A DNA stretch of 64,000 bases from an uncultured Alistipes sp. (lineage in GTDB: Bacteria; Bacteroidota; Bacteroidia; Bacteroidales; UBA932), in contig URSC01000008.1 of assembly GCA_900550465.1 (NCBI GenBank), positions 43,819 through 107,818 of the forward strand, in the 5' to 3' direction. The position numbers were made by a program, and so were the translations under genes. Positions 37,628 through 46,855 of this stretch are shown in pieces; the stretch's first letter is position 1; every line of letters begins with the position of its first letter. The notes under the pieces are model-generated. The model made no database searches, was not told the origin of the DNA, and worked only from the letters and a program-made list of their open reading frames with translations.

Positions 37628-38695
37628 TCAGTATTTCCTGACCTCCTCGCGTCCTTCGAGCACCGCAAGGGCATTGCCTGCGAGGGCGCCCATCTCATCC
37701 TCTCCCGGATATACCTTCACGGGAGCGATGAAGGACACCATGTCGGCTATCTGCTGCATCAGCTCCTTGCCGTAGGCGATTCCGCCGGTGAGCAGGATGG
37801 CGTCCACCTTGCCGGAGAGCGCCGCCGCCATGCCGCCGATGGCCTTGGCCACGTTGTAGGCAAATGCGTCGGAGATGAGCCTGGCCTTGGCGTCGCCGGC
37901 AGCCACACGGTCCTCCACCTCCTTGAAGGAGTTGGTGCCGAGATGGGCCACGATACCGCCCTTGCCGGAAATCATCTTCTTGATCTCAGCGTGGGTGTAC
38001 TTGCCGCTGAAGCATGCGTCAGCCACCTGCATGGCGGACAGACCGCCGGTGCGCTCGGGGCTGAACGGTCCCTCACCGAAGAGTGCGTTGTTGACGTCCA
38101 CTACCCTGCCGCCGCTGTGAGCTCCTACTGAGACTCCGCCGCCGAGGTGGGCGACGATGAGGTTGAGGTCCGCGTAGGCGCGGCCGGTCTCGCGGGCATA
38201 GAGCTTGGCGATAGCCTTGTGGTTCAGTGCGTGGAAAATCGAAATCTTCGGGAAGAGGGGATGACCGCTGACGCGGGCTATGTCCGTGAGCTCGTCCACC
38301 ACGACGGGATCGGCGATAAAGGCCCTGCAGCCCTCTGTCGAAGCTGCAATCCTCTTGGCCAGGATACCGCCGAGGTTGCTGGCATGCTCGCCGTAGCAGG
38401 CAGAGGCCAGGTCCGCGGTCATAGCGTCATTGACTTCATATACACCGGAGGATATGGGACGGAGCAGACCGCCGCGGCCGACGATGACCGCGATGTCGGA
38501 GAGCCTGACACCGTTCTCTTCCAGTGCTGCAAGGATGGTCTTCTCGCGGAACTCGAGCTGGTCGATGACCCTCTCGTACTGCGAGATTTCCTCGGACGAA
38601 TGTCTGAGTGTCTTTGTAAATACTTCTTTTTCCCCCTCGAAAAGAGCTATCTTGGTAGTTGTGGAACCGGGGTTTATTGCCAGTATATATGCCAT
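37628..38695 (-). CDS. buk: Butyrate kinase
   Basis: 355 residues, normal for Buk. ASKHA-fold acid kinase converting butyryl phosphate plus ADP to butyrate plus ATP; the N-terminal ILAINPGSTTTKIALFEGE phosphate loop, VAHLGGGVSVGAHSGGRVVD and LLTGGIAYGKEL are typical. It follows the phosphate butyryltransferase gene after 12 bases. Branched-chain acyl substrates are an alternative to butyrate. Confidence 0.9.
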   Translation of the reverse strand: MAYILAINPGSTTTKIALFEGEKEVFTKTLRHSSEEISQYERVIDQLEFREKTILAALEENGVRLSDIAVIVGRGGLLRPISSGVYEVNDAMTADLASACYGEHASNLGGILAKRIAASTEGCRAFIADPVVVDELTDIARVSGHPLFPKISIFHALNHKAIAKLYARETGRAYADLNLIVAHLGGGVSVGAHSGGRVVDVNNALFGEGPFSPERTGGLSAMQVADACFSGKYTHAEIKKMISGKGGIVAHLGTNSFKEVEDRVAAGDAKARLISDAFAYNVAKAIGGMAAALSGKVDAILLTGGIAYGKELMQQIADMVSFIAPVKVYPGEDEMGALAGNALAVLEGREEVRKY

Positions 38696-38707
38696 GATTC
38701 CTCGGTT

Positions 38708-39613
38708 CTATTTTGCTGTGAGTGCTGCGAGTGCTATTGAGTTCAACTTGGTCTCGATACTGTCGGCACGGCTGGAGAGCACGCAGGGAGCCATGGCTCC
38801 GGCTACGATGGCAGCCTGCTTGACACCCTGGCAGAGCTGGGAGTTGACCTTATAGAAGGTGTTGGCGGACTCGATGTTGGGGAAGAGGAGGCAGTCGGCG
38901 TCGCCGGCCACGGGGCTGACGAGCTTCTTGATCTGCACGGCTTCCTTCGAGATGGCCACGTCGAGGGCCAGAGGACCGTCGCCCAGGCAGCCGGGAATCT
39001 GACCGCGGTCGATCATCTTGGAGATGATGGCGGCATCCACACAGGCCTGCATGGCGGGCAGCATCTGCTCGGTAGCGGCAAGCAGGGCCACCTTGGGTTT
39101 CTCGATCTGGAGGGCCTTGGCCGTGTTGACCAGATACTTCACGATGGCAATCTTCTGATTGAGGTCGGGAAGAGGTATTACGGCCATGTCACCGAGAACG
39201 ATGAGCTTGTGGTAGTTGGGGTTGTCCAGCACGCATACGTGGCTGAGGACTGCCTTGGGAGGAAGCAGTCCCTTCTCCTTGTTCAGGATACCCCTCATGT
39301 ACTTGTCGGTAGAGCAGAGACCCTTCATCAGGATGTCGCCCTGTCCCTCGCGTACCATGAGGACGGCCTGCGCGATGGAGGCCAGCTCATTTTCGTTGTT
39401 GATGATGGTGAATACGGAAGGGTCGATCTTCTCGGCCTCGCAGACCTTCTTGATCATGTTGACGTCACCCACGAGGGTTGCGTCTACGATACCGAGTTCC
39501 ACGGCCTTGTAGGCAGCTGTAATGGTGTGGTCGTCCACGGCCCAGGCCGCGATCAGACGTTTACGGGTCTTTGAGCGGAGAATCTCATAGATCTGTTCAA
39601 AACTTGTAATCAT
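38708..39613 (-). CDS. ptb: Phosphate butyryltransferase (phosphate acyltransferase family)
   Basis: 301 residues, of the phosphate acetyl/butyryltransferase family; it exchanges CoA for phosphate on (iso)butyryl-CoA. Motifs include KGLCSTDKYMRGILNKEKGL, VLGDMAVIPLPDLNQK and FPNIESANTFYKVNSQL. With buk it makes ATP from acyl-CoA. It lies between ackA and buk on the same strand, 46 bases from ackA. Confidence 0.85.
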   Translation of the reverse strand: MITSFEQIYEILRSKTRKRLIAAWAVDDHTITAAYKAVELGIVDATLVGDVNMIKKVCEAEKIDPSVFTIINNENELASIAQAVLMVREGQGDILMKGLCSTDKYMRGILNKEKGLLPPKAVLSHVCVLDNPNYHKLIVLGDMAVIPLPDLNQKIAIVKYLVNTAKALQIEKPKVALLAATEQMLPAMQACVDAAIISKMIDRGQIPGCLGDGPLALDVAISKEAVQIKKLVSPVAGDADCLLFPNIESANTFYKVNSQLCQGVKQAAIVAGAMAPCVLSSRADSIETKLNSIALAALTAK

Positions 39614-39659
39614 GTCGTTGATTTTAAAATTATACGGTTAGTGTTATTATTTCGGATAT

Positions 39660-40868
39660 CTATTTGCGTACCAGGCTCATCGTGTCGCGGGCAATGACCA
39701 GTTCCTCGTTGGTGGTGAGGGTCAGCACCTTGACCTTGGACGAAGGCTTCGAGAGCAGCTTGTCTTCTCCGCGCACGCCGTCATTGGCCGCGGAATCGAA
39801 CTCAACTCCCAGGTATCCCAGAGTCCTGCATATCTCCTCGCGTGCCTCGGCGTCGTTCTCACCTATACCTCCGGTGAAGACGATCACATCCAGACCGCCC
39901 ATCACGGCACTGTAGGCACCGATATACTTGCGCACGCTGTGGAAGAACATATTCAGGGCCAGACCCGCACGGTAGTTGCCTCCGTCACGGGCATTGACGA
40001 TGTCGCGGCAGTCGGAGGAGACGCCGGAGACGCCGAGGAAGCCGCTCTTCTTATTCAGGAAACTGGTAATGCCGCTGACGTCCAGATGCTCCTTCTCCTG
40101 GATATAGGTCACCACGCCGGCGTCGATGTTGCCGCAGCGGGTGCCCATCACCACGCCCTCTACGGGGGTGAAGCCCATGGAGGTGTCCACCGACTTGCCG
40201 TTGAGCACCGCTGTCACGGAGCCGCCGTTGCCGAGGTGGCAGGTCACGATCTTGGAATTGTTGATGTCCATGCCGAGGAACTCGCAGGCTTTCTGGGCCA
40301 CGAACTTGTGGCTGGTACCGTGGAATCCGTAGCGGCGGATACGGTAGTTCTCATAGCACTCGTAGGGAATGGCGTACATGTACGCATAGTCAGGCATGGT
40401 CTGATGGAAGGATGTGTCGAAGACTGCGACCTGGGGCACTGCGGGCAGGAGGGTCTTTACGGCACGGATACCGAGGAGGTTGGCGGGGTTGTGCAGGGGA
40501 GCCAGCTCGCAGAGGCTCTCGATGCCCTCAATCACCTTGTCGTCTATCAGGCAGGACTCGGGGAAGAGTTCGCCGCCGTGAGCCACGCGGTGACCTACGG
40601 CCTGAATCTCGTTCAGGGACTTGAGCACACCGCACTTGGGGTCTGTAAGCAGCTCGAGCACGGACTTGATGCCCTCGGTATGGTCGGGCACGGGCTTGTC
40701 GATTACAACTTTATCCTTGCCCGCGGGACGGTGGGTAACCTCCCCCATCTCGAGTCCGATTCTTTCCACAAGTCCCTTGGCCAGAAGGGAATAGTTGTTA
40801 GCGTCCTGCATGTCGAGGACCTGATACTTCAGCGATGAGCTTCCGCAGTTGATTACCAGTACGATCAT
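39660..40868 (-). CDS. ackA: Acetate kinase
   Basis: 402 residues. Acetyl phosphate plus ADP to acetate plus ATP. VLVINCGSSSLKYQVLD, the RRYGFHGTSHKFVA segment, THLGNG-type VTCHLGNGGSVTAV and VFTGGIGENDAE are the diagnostic motifs. It leads a short-chain acyl-phosphate cluster ackA-ptb-buk. No pta is adjacent, so phosphotransacetylase must come from elsewhere or from relaxed specificity of Ptb. Confidence 0.94.
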   Translation of the reverse strand: MIVLVINCGSSSLKYQVLDMQDANNYSLLAKGLVERIGLEMGEVTHRPAGKDKVVIDKPVPDHTEGIKSVLELLTDPKCGVLKSLNEIQAVGHRVAHGGELFPESCLIDDKVIEGIESLCELAPLHNPANLLGIRAVKTLLPAVPQVAVFDTSFHQTMPDYAYMYAIPYECYENYRIRRYGFHGTSHKFVAQKACEFLGMDINNSKIVTCHLGNGGSVTAVLNGKSVDTSMGFTPVEGVVMGTRCGNIDAGVVTYIQEKEHLDVSGITSFLNKKSGFLGVSGVSSDCRDIVNARDGGNYRAGLALNMFFHSVRKYIGAYSAVMGGLDVIVFTGGIGENDAEAREEICRTLGYLGVEFDSAANDGVRGEDKLLSKPSSKVKVLTLTTNEELVIARDTMSLVRK

Positions 40869-40907
40869 AGTCTTTTTATTTTGTTAAAATTTATTCCATC
40901 AATCTTG

Positions 40908-40940
40908 CAAATATAAACAAAAAATAGGAAAAGTCGTAAA
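40908..40940 (-). promoter_or_regulatory. Putative promoter of the ackA cluster
   Basis: TATATTTG at 40915-40908 with a partial -33 match (TTTA, 40940-40937) 21 bases upstream. The predicted leader is about 33 bases. Confidence 0.45.
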
Positions 40941-40983
40941 CAATTATTACCTTGCGAATCAAATCCATAAACGTGAGGAAGGC

Positions 40984-42372
40984 ATGAGGAGGGAGCTATA
41001 TCTTCTTGCAGCCGCGCTGCTCTTCGTATCCGGCAATCTGACAGCCGGATACATCATTTCCTGCACCGCGGGCAGCATCCGGACCGCCGCAGCCCTCATC
41101 TTCCTCACCTGCATTGCCGACATTGCCCTCATTTTCCTGATAAAGAGAAGAATACCCTGGATCGTCCTGATCGCCTTCCCCTTCCTGGGAGCCTCCGGAA
41201 CTGCCGCGCACGAGTTCTTCCGGCCCGGCCCCGGCACCTCGTCCCTGAGCGCGAGCCGCAGTATGACGGTCAGGGGCATCATCTCCGACGGCGGCCTCTC
41301 CTCCTCCGGACGGCCGTTCCTGGAGGTGGAGCTGGAGGGAGAGAGCACCATTATATACAATATTCCCCCTGAGGTACAATGGATGCCGGGCGACACCGTC
41401 CTGGCCGCCGGCGTGGGATGCTCGAGGGTGGAGAATTTTACCCCGGACTTCGACTACCGCCGGTGGATGGAGAGGCAGGGGATATTCTACACCTGCTTTT
41501 TCAGGTACAATTCCAGCCTCGACATCCGGCCCTGTACCTCCCCTCCCCTGCGCTTTGTCCCGGCCAGGATGAGGGAAAGGTTCTCCTCAGCGGTGGACAG
41601 GGCCATGCCCTCGGAGGAGATGGCTGAGACCCGGGCAGTGGTCAAGGCCCTGGCTTACGGATATCAGGACGAGATCCCGTCGGAGACGGAGGAGACCTTC
41701 CGGCGGAGCGGCGCCATCCATCTGCTGGCCCTCTCCGGCATGCACCTGGGCCTGCTCTACGGGGTGCTGACGCACCTGCTGGCATTTGCCGGCAACTCCC
41801 CGGCGGTGCGCAGGGCCCGCTCCGTCCTCATCATCCTGGTGCTCTGGGCCTTCACCATCTTCACCGGCTGCGGAGTCTCCATCCTCAGGGCTGCGGTGAT
41901 GTTCAGTATCTATGAAGCGGGAGCCCTCCTGGGCCGGGCCCGCAACGGAGTAGACTCCATGGCCCTGAGCACCATCATCATCACCGTCGCGGACCCGGAC
42001 GCGCCCTCGGGACTGAGCTTCCAGCTCTCGTATGCGGCGATGACCGCCATTTTCCTGATATACCCGCATATCAGGGCCATTGTCCCCACCCGCGGGAAGG
42101 TCCTCGGAAACATTGTGGACGTCTGCGCCATGACCGTAGCCTGCCAGATAACCACCGCACCTATTATATATCTGCACTTCGGGACATTCGCCTTCTTCTC
42201 CCTGCTGGCAAACCTGCTGTGCACCCCTCTCGTGAGCATTGCCATGGTCCTGATTCCAGCCGCCCTCGCCGCACCCTGGCTGGGAGAGGGAGCCGCCGCT
42301 GCCGCAGCCGGAGTTCTGAGTGCGGTGATAAAAATTTTCATCGATATAAATGACGTTATCAGCCACTTATAG
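40984..42372 (+). CDS. ComEC/Rec2-family membrane protein
   Basis: 462 residues. An N-terminal DUF4131-like region (two or three membrane segments plus an OB-like soluble part) is followed by the Competence domain with the signature RSGAIHLLALSGMHLGLLYGVL and about eight membrane segments. ComEC forms the inner-membrane DNA-uptake channel. The C-terminal metallo-beta-lactamase domain of many ComEC proteins is absent and the protein ends within the membrane domain. No other competence genes are nearby. Confidence 0.8.
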   Translation: MRRELYLLAAALLFVSGNLTAGYIISCTAGSIRTAAALIFLTCIADIALIFLIKRRIPWIVLIAFPFLGASGTAAHEFFRPGPGTSSLSASRSMTVRGIISDGGLSSSGRPFLEVELEGESTIIYNIPPEVQWMPGDTVLAAGVGCSRVENFTPDFDYRRWMERQGIFYTCFFRYNSSLDIRPCTSPPLRFVPARMRERFSSAVDRAMPSEEMAETRAVVKALAYGYQDEIPSETEETFRRSGAIHLLALSGMHLGLLYGVLTHLLAFAGNSPAVRRARSVLIILVLWAFTIFTGCGVSILRAAVMFSIYEAGALLGRARNGVDSMALSTIIITVADPDAPSGLSFQLSYAAMTAIFLIYPHIRAIVPTRGKVLGNIVDVCAMTVACQITTAPIIYLHFGTFAFFSLLANLLCTPLVSIAMVLIPAALAAPWLGEGAAAAAAGVLSAVIKIFIDINDVISHL

Positions 42373-42460
42373 GCTTTTGACGAAAAAGGGTAAGTTTTTC
42401 TTGCGAAAAGTTCGGAAAACGGATGTATATTTGCGGCCGGATTAACTAACTACTACTTTT

Positions 42461-43897
42461 ATGGGAGGAATTTTTGGAGTCATCTCCACCAAGCAATGCA
42501 GAAATGACCTCTTCTACGGAGTAGACTACCATTCTCACCTGGGAACACGCAGGGGCGGCATGGCTGTCTACAACGGTGACGGTATCTTCGCAAGAGATAT
42601 CCACTCTCTCGAGAATTCCTATTTCAGAGTCAAGTTTGAGGACGACCTGTACAAGTACACCGGCAACCTCGGCATCGGGGTGATCAGTGATACTGACGCA
42701 CAGCCAATAGTCGTCAATTCCCATCTGGGACGCTTCGCCATCGTGACGGTCGGCAAGATATGCAACATCGCCGACCTGGAGAAGGAGATGCTCTCCCAGA
42801 ACAAGAACTTCACCGAGCTCAGCTCCGGCAAGACCAACCCGACCGAACTCATCGCCCAGATCATCACCTGCTCCCCCTCCTTCGAGGAAGGCATCAAGTC
42901 CGTCCAGCAGAAGGTCAAGGGCTCGTGTACCTTCGTGATCCTCACGGAGAACTGCCTCATCGCGTGCAGAGACCTCTACGGCAGGACTCCCCTGATCATC
43001 GGAAAGAAGGACACCGAGGAAGACGGACAGAGGGTACAGGCCCATGCAGTGGCCTCCGAGTCGTGCAGCTTCCCCAACCTGGGCTACAAGGACGAGTACA
43101 TTCTCGGTCCCGGTGAGGCCGTCAGGATGACAGCCGACTCCCTCGAACAGATAGTAAAGCCCGGCAAGAAGATGCAGATCTGCTCCTTCCTGTGGATTTA
43201 CTACGGCTATCCAGCTTCCTCTTACGAGGGCATCAACGTAGACGAGGTGCGCTACAACCTGGGCTACAAGATGGCCAAACAGGACGACTCCGACATGGAT
43301 ACCGTATGCTCCATCCCCGACTCCGGCACCTGCATGGCCATAGGCTACTCCGACGGCAAGGGCGTGCCCTTCCGCAACGGCTACGTCAAGTACACCCCGA
43401 CATGGCCCCGCAGCTTCACCCCGACCAGTCAGGACAGACGCAATCTGGTGGCCAAGATGAAGCTCATCCCCAACGGCGCCATCCTCCACAACCACCGTCC
43501 CGTCTTCTGCGACGACTCCATAGTCCGCGGCACCCAGCTGCGCAACAACGTCCGCAACCTCTACGAGTACGGAGCCAAGGAGGTGCACGTGCGCATCAGC
43601 TGTCCTCCCCTGGTGTATCCCTGCGAGTTCATCAACTTCTCCGAGTCCCGCACTCCGCTGGAGCTCGTATGCCGCAGGTTCATCCAGCAGAAAGAAGGAG
43701 CCCACGACCGCAACTTAGGGAAGTATGTGCGCAATGACACAGCCGAATACGCCGAGATGGTGGAGTACATCCGCAAGGAGGTCAACGTGGCTTCCCTCAA
43801 GTTCAACACCATCGGGAACCTGGTTTCCTCCATAGGTCTTCCCAAGGAGATGATCTGCACCCACTGCTTCGACGGCAGCAGTTACGGACACGAGTAA
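42461..43897 (+). CDS. PurF-like amidophosphoribosyltransferase lacking the Cys nucleophile
   Basis: 478 residues with a PurF layout: an N-terminal Ntn glutaminase-like domain (SHLGTRRGGMAVY, SGNxGIG-type GNLGIGVISDTDAQPIVVNSH, GSCTFVILTEN) and a C-terminal phosphoribosyltransferase domain with the PRPP motif VFCDDSIVRGTQL. True PurF begins Met-Cys-Gly; here it is Met-Gly-Gly, so the nucleophile for glutamine hydrolysis is missing. It may use ammonia, act on another amine or be regulatory. Bacteroidota carry similar proteins annotated as PurF. A TATATTTG -7-like element is at 42426-42433. Confidence 0.8.
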   Translation: MGGIFGVISTKQCRNDLFYGVDYHSHLGTRRGGMAVYNGDGIFARDIHSLENSYFRVKFEDDLYKYTGNLGIGVISDTDAQPIVVNSHLGRFAIVTVGKICNIADLEKEMLSQNKNFTELSSGKTNPTELIAQIITCSPSFEEGIKSVQQKVKGSCTFVILTENCLIACRDLYGRTPLIIGKKDTEEDGQRVQAHAVASESCSFPNLGYKDEYILGPGEAVRMTADSLEQIVKPGKKMQICSFLWIYYGYPASSYEGINVDEVRYNLGYKMAKQDDSDMDTVCSIPDSGTCMAIGYSDGKGVPFRNGYVKYTPTWPRSFTPTSQDRRNLVAKMKLIPNGAILHNHRPVFCDDSIVRGTQLRNNVRNLYEYGAKEVHVRISCPPLVYPCEFINFSESRTPLELVCRRFIQQKEGAHDRNLGKYVRNDTAEYAEMVEYIRKEVNVASLKFNTIGNLVSSIGLPKEMICTHCFDGSSYGHE

Positions 43898-43920
43898 ATA
43901 ACAGTTTTGTTTATTTTTCT

Positions 43921-43950
43921 TTTGAGGTATGGATTAATTTTATACCTTTG
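43921..43950 (+). promoter_or_regulatory. Promoter of the RRM protein gene
   Basis: TTTG at 43921-43924, 18-base spacer, TACCTTTG at 43943-43950. The start codon follows 25 bases later, which excludes the longer open frame beginning at 43907. Confidence 0.6.
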
Positions 43951-43975
43951 CGAGAAATATAACCAAACTGCACGC

Positions 43976-44242
43976 ATGAACATCTTTGTATCTAACCTGA
44001 ATTACAGGGTAAGAAAGGAGGATCTCACAGCATTGTTCACTCCCTACGGTGAAGTCACCTCGGCCAGGATCATTGTCAATAAGGAGACCAGAAGATCCCG
44101 AGGTTACGGATTTGTCGAAATGTCTGAAGAAGAAGGCATGAAAGCCATCGAAGCCCTCAATGGAACCGAATATATGGGCCGTACGATAACAGTCGCCGTT
44201 GGCAACGAGAAACCACAACCCAAAGAAGAAACTGCCGGGTAA
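43976..44242 (+). CDS. RRM-domain RNA-binding protein
   Basis: 88 residues, almost entirely one RNA-recognition motif: RNP2 NIFVSNL at residues 2-8 and RNP1 RGYGFVEM at 42-49, with aromatic residues at the RNA-contact positions. A short polar tail (KPQPKEETAG) ends the protein. Small RRM proteins are abundant in Bacteroidota and are proposed global post-transcriptional regulators. It is monocistronic, with its own promoter and terminator. Confidence 0.9.
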   Translation: MNIFVSNLNYRVRKEDLTALFTPYGEVTSARIIVNKETRRSRGYGFVEMSEEEGMKAIEALNGTEYMGRTITVAVGNEKPQPKEETAG

Positions 44243-44262
44243 AACTCACCTTTTCTCCGATG

Positions 44263-44284
44263 AACACCGCAAAATTGCGGTGTT
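44263..44284 (+). terminator. Terminator of the RRM gene
   Basis: A 9-10-bp stem (AACACCGCAA with TTGCGGTGTT) with a 2-base loop, followed by a T tract up to 44289. Confidence 0.8.
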
Positions 44285-44317
44285 TTTTTATATTTGTATC
44301 CCAAACTCACTCAGAAT

Positions 44318-45427
44318 ATGGACAAACTCGCAAAATACATAATCATCGCAGGAGTCACGGCCATCGTGCTCTTCCTGGGCTGGTACTTCCGCACAGTACT
44401 GCTCTACATCGCCATAGCTGTGGTCATCTCCCTGATAGGAAAGCCTGTAGTGAAGGCCATGACCTCCATCCGCATCAAGAACTTCCATATTCCCAGATGG
44501 CTGGCCTCCGCACTGACTCTGGCCCTCATAGTCTGCGTCTGCCTGTCCCTCTTCCTGCTGCTGGCCCCGATGATAGGTCAGTTCGTCCACCTTATCAACA
44601 ACATGAACCTGAGTTCCCTCGGAACACAGGTCAATGAGCCGCTGGAGAGGCTGAACGAGTTCATCATCAAGTCCATTCCCTCCATTGACCCCGGATTCCG
44701 GATAGAGATCTACCTCTTCGACTATATCCGGAACTTCATCAACCTCAACACCTTCTCCAACATCATAGTATCCCTCGCATCCTTCATCGCAGACTTCGGC
44801 ATTGCCGTTTTCTCCGTCATATTCATAGCGTTCTTCCTGCTCATGGAGAACGGTCTGATCACGGACCTGCTGACATCCATTGTCCCTGACCGTCTGGAGG
44901 ACAATGTCCGCAGAGCCACCCGCTCCATCAACTCCCTGCTGTCCCGCTACTTCGTCGGCATATCCCTCGAATCTCTCTTCGTAGCCACGCTCAACAGCCT
45001 CGGGCTCATCTTCATCGTCAAGATGGATCCGCAACTGGCCATAGTCGTGGGATTCGCATCGGGAATACTCAACATCATTCCCTACCTCGGCCCCTTCATC
45101 GGTGACCTCCTGGCCGTGGTGATGGCCCTGATCTTCCACATCAACAACGCCGTGGAGATGCCCCTGCTCATCTTCCTGATCATAGTCCTGGCCATATTCA
45201 TCGTTACCCAGTTCATCGACAACTACGTCTTCCAGCCCCTCATCTACTCCAACAGCGTCAAGGCCCACCCCCTGGAGATATTCCTCATCATTCTTATCGC
45301 AGGACAGATCAGCGGCGTATTCGGCATCCTGATAGCAGTTCCCCTGTACACGGTACTGAGGGTCATCGCCAGCGAGTTCCTCTCCGGCTCGAAGTTTGTC
45401 CAGCGCATTACCCGCAACATCAGATAA
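44318..45427 (+). CDS. AI-2E (PerM) family membrane protein
   Basis: 369 residues from ATG 44318 with about seven or eight membrane segments. Family features: the SLGTQV/PLERLNEFI periplasmic region, the motif GILNIIPYLGPFIGDLLAVVM and the C-terminal QFIDNYVFQPLIYSNSVKAHP. Members have been linked to autoinducer-2 export or ion/osmotic transport; the role is uncertain. Single gene; a strong hairpin follows immediately. Confidence 0.85.
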   Translation: MDKLAKYIIIAGVTAIVLFLGWYFRTVLLYIAIAVVISLIGKPVVKAMTSIRIKNFHIPRWLASALTLALIVCVCLSLFLLLAPMIGQFVHLINNMNLSSLGTQVNEPLERLNEFIIKSIPSIDPGFRIEIYLFDYIRNFINLNTFSNIIVSLASFIADFGIAVFSVIFIAFFLLMENGLITDLLTSIVPDRLEDNVRRATRSINSLLSRYFVGISLESLFVATLNSLGLIFIVKMDPQLAIVVGFASGILNIIPYLGPFIGDLLAVVMALIFHINNAVEMPLLIFLIIVLAIFIVTQFIDNYVFQPLIYSNSVKAHPLEIFLIILIAGQISGVFGILIAVPLYTVLRVIASEFLSGSKFVQRITRNIR

Positions 45428-45431
45428 ACAG

Positions 45432-45463
45432 AAAGCGGCGGACCTTCAGGGATCCGCCGCTTT
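45432..45463. terminator. Bidirectional terminator between convergent genes
   Basis: An 11-bp perfect stem (AAAGCGGCGGA, 45432-45442, with TCCGCCGCTTT, 45453-45463) between the AI-2E family gene and the TPR gene; A/T-rich on both flanks. Confidence 0.75.
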
Positions 45464-45485
45464 TATCGTTCATTTGAGTCAGAGA

Positions 45486-46805
45486 CTACTGAACTCCGGC
45501 CTCATTGAGGTAGTTGTTGTACTTCTCATATCCCTCGGCATACTTGGCGTCACGGGTACGGAACCTGAAGCATACCTGTTTCAGAGCGCTGGCGCAAGCT
45601 ACCTTGATATCCTGGTCATCAGTCATGTTGAAGGCTCTCTCGAAAGGCTCGACTGACATTTCGAGGTATTTCTCGAACTCCTTCTGGAGAGCGTCATATC
45701 CCTCGACATCCTCGAGATCGAGAGCGTTCATCTTCTCCTGGATGGCGATAGCCTCGTCGAAGTAGGTGTTGCCCACCGAGTATACGCCGTATACATAGTT
45801 GGGATCCATTTCGGTAGAGCGGGCATAGCACTTCACGGCGTTCTCGATATCGCCGAGATTCTTGTAAACATTACCCTCTGCATAAACCAGAGAAGCGTTG
45901 TTGGGCTCGTTGGCCTGGGCAGACTTGATCAGGTCGAGAATCTTCTGAGGGTCGTCGTTGGTCTCCATGTAGAGGTTGATCAGCGACACGAGCACTGCCT
46001 GGCTTGAAGGATATTTTGCGAAGGCGTCATTCAGATACTGCTTTGCGAGGTCTGTATTGCCCTCTGCCTTGGCAATCTCGGAAAGTGCGGCTGCTACGTC
46101 TCCTCCCTGGTCATATCCGATGGCGATGCACTTATCGAAGTACTTCTTGGCCTTCTCGGTATTTCCTGTCGCATTGTAGGTCACAGCGGTGTAATAAACG
46201 ATCATGCTGTCCACGGCATTGACTACGGGATTGTCGCTGCAGGGGAGGGACTCCTCGAAATAGTAAGCGGCCTTCTCCACATTGCCGAGAGTGTAATAGC
46301 TCATGGCGTCATTTACGAACTTGTCGCGGAGCTGCTGGAGTTTCTCGCTGATAGCCTTGGTCTTGGAACCCTTGGCATCTACTTCGGCGGCTTTAAGGTA
46401 AGCCTCGCGGGCCTGAACCAGCAGGTCCTCGTCCATGATGGGCTTGGTGAGGATCACTGCCTCGAGAACACCGCCTCCGTTGTAGTAGAGGTCACGGTAC
46501 TCATAGTGCTCAACGCTGTAGGCTGCGCCGTTAAGCTGAACCTGCTCCTCGGATGCGGGTTTGTCACCGCCCAGAAGCATAGCCTCAGTCTTGGTGATAC
46601 CGATCCACTGGTCTCCGAAGAGTGTGTTGTAGGCATCCAGGAACGAATCGCCGTATTTGATCCAGGTATTGGGATTGGCAGCCTTCTTCTCGTTTTCAGT
46701 TGCGGCTTTCGCCTTGTCTATAGAAGAAAGCAATTGATCTTTGTTCTGTGCTCCGGCGGTAAGCGCTACTGCCAGCATAGCAACGGTCAATAAAATCTGT
46801 TTCAT
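45486..46805 (-). CDS. Secreted tetratricopeptide-repeat protein
   Basis: 439 residues. A signal peptide (residues 1-19, ending TAGAQN) precedes helical TPR-like repeats, e.g. ASLVYAEGNVYKNLGDIENA followed by KCYARSTEMDPN, then YGVYSVGNTYFDEAIAI. The family is common in Bacteroidales; periplasmic, role unknown. It sits downstream of gyrA with a 50-base gap and ends near a bidirectional terminator. Confidence 0.8.
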   Translation of the reverse strand: MKQILLTVAMLAVALTAGAQNKDQLLSSIDKAKAATENEKKAANPNTWIKYGDSFLDAYNTLFGDQWIGITKTEAMLLGGDKPASEEQVQLNGAAYSVEHYEYRDLYYNGGGVLEAVILTKPIMDEDLLVQAREAYLKAAEVDAKGSKTKAISEKLQQLRDKFVNDAMSYYTLGNVEKAAYYFEESLPCSDNPVVNAVDSMIVYYTAVTYNATGNTEKAKKYFDKCIAIGYDQGGDVAAALSEIAKAEGNTDLAKQYLNDAFAKYPSSQAVLVSLINLYMETNDDPQKILDLIKSAQANEPNNASLVYAEGNVYKNLGDIENAVKCYARSTEMDPNYVYGVYSVGNTYFDEAIAIQEKMNALDLEDVEGYDALQKEFEKYLEMSVEPFERAFNMTDDQDIKVACASALKQVCFRFRTRDAKYAEGYEKYNNYLNEAGVQ

Positions 46806-46855
46806 GATTCTTTGAATAAAAAGTTGTGTTGTTTTATGTTTAGTTATTGTTCTTT

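Noticed and set aside
40984..42372. ComEC as evidence of active competence
   Set aside because: Single gene, lacking the metallo-beta-lactamase domain, with no other competence genes nearby; too little to claim DNA uptake.
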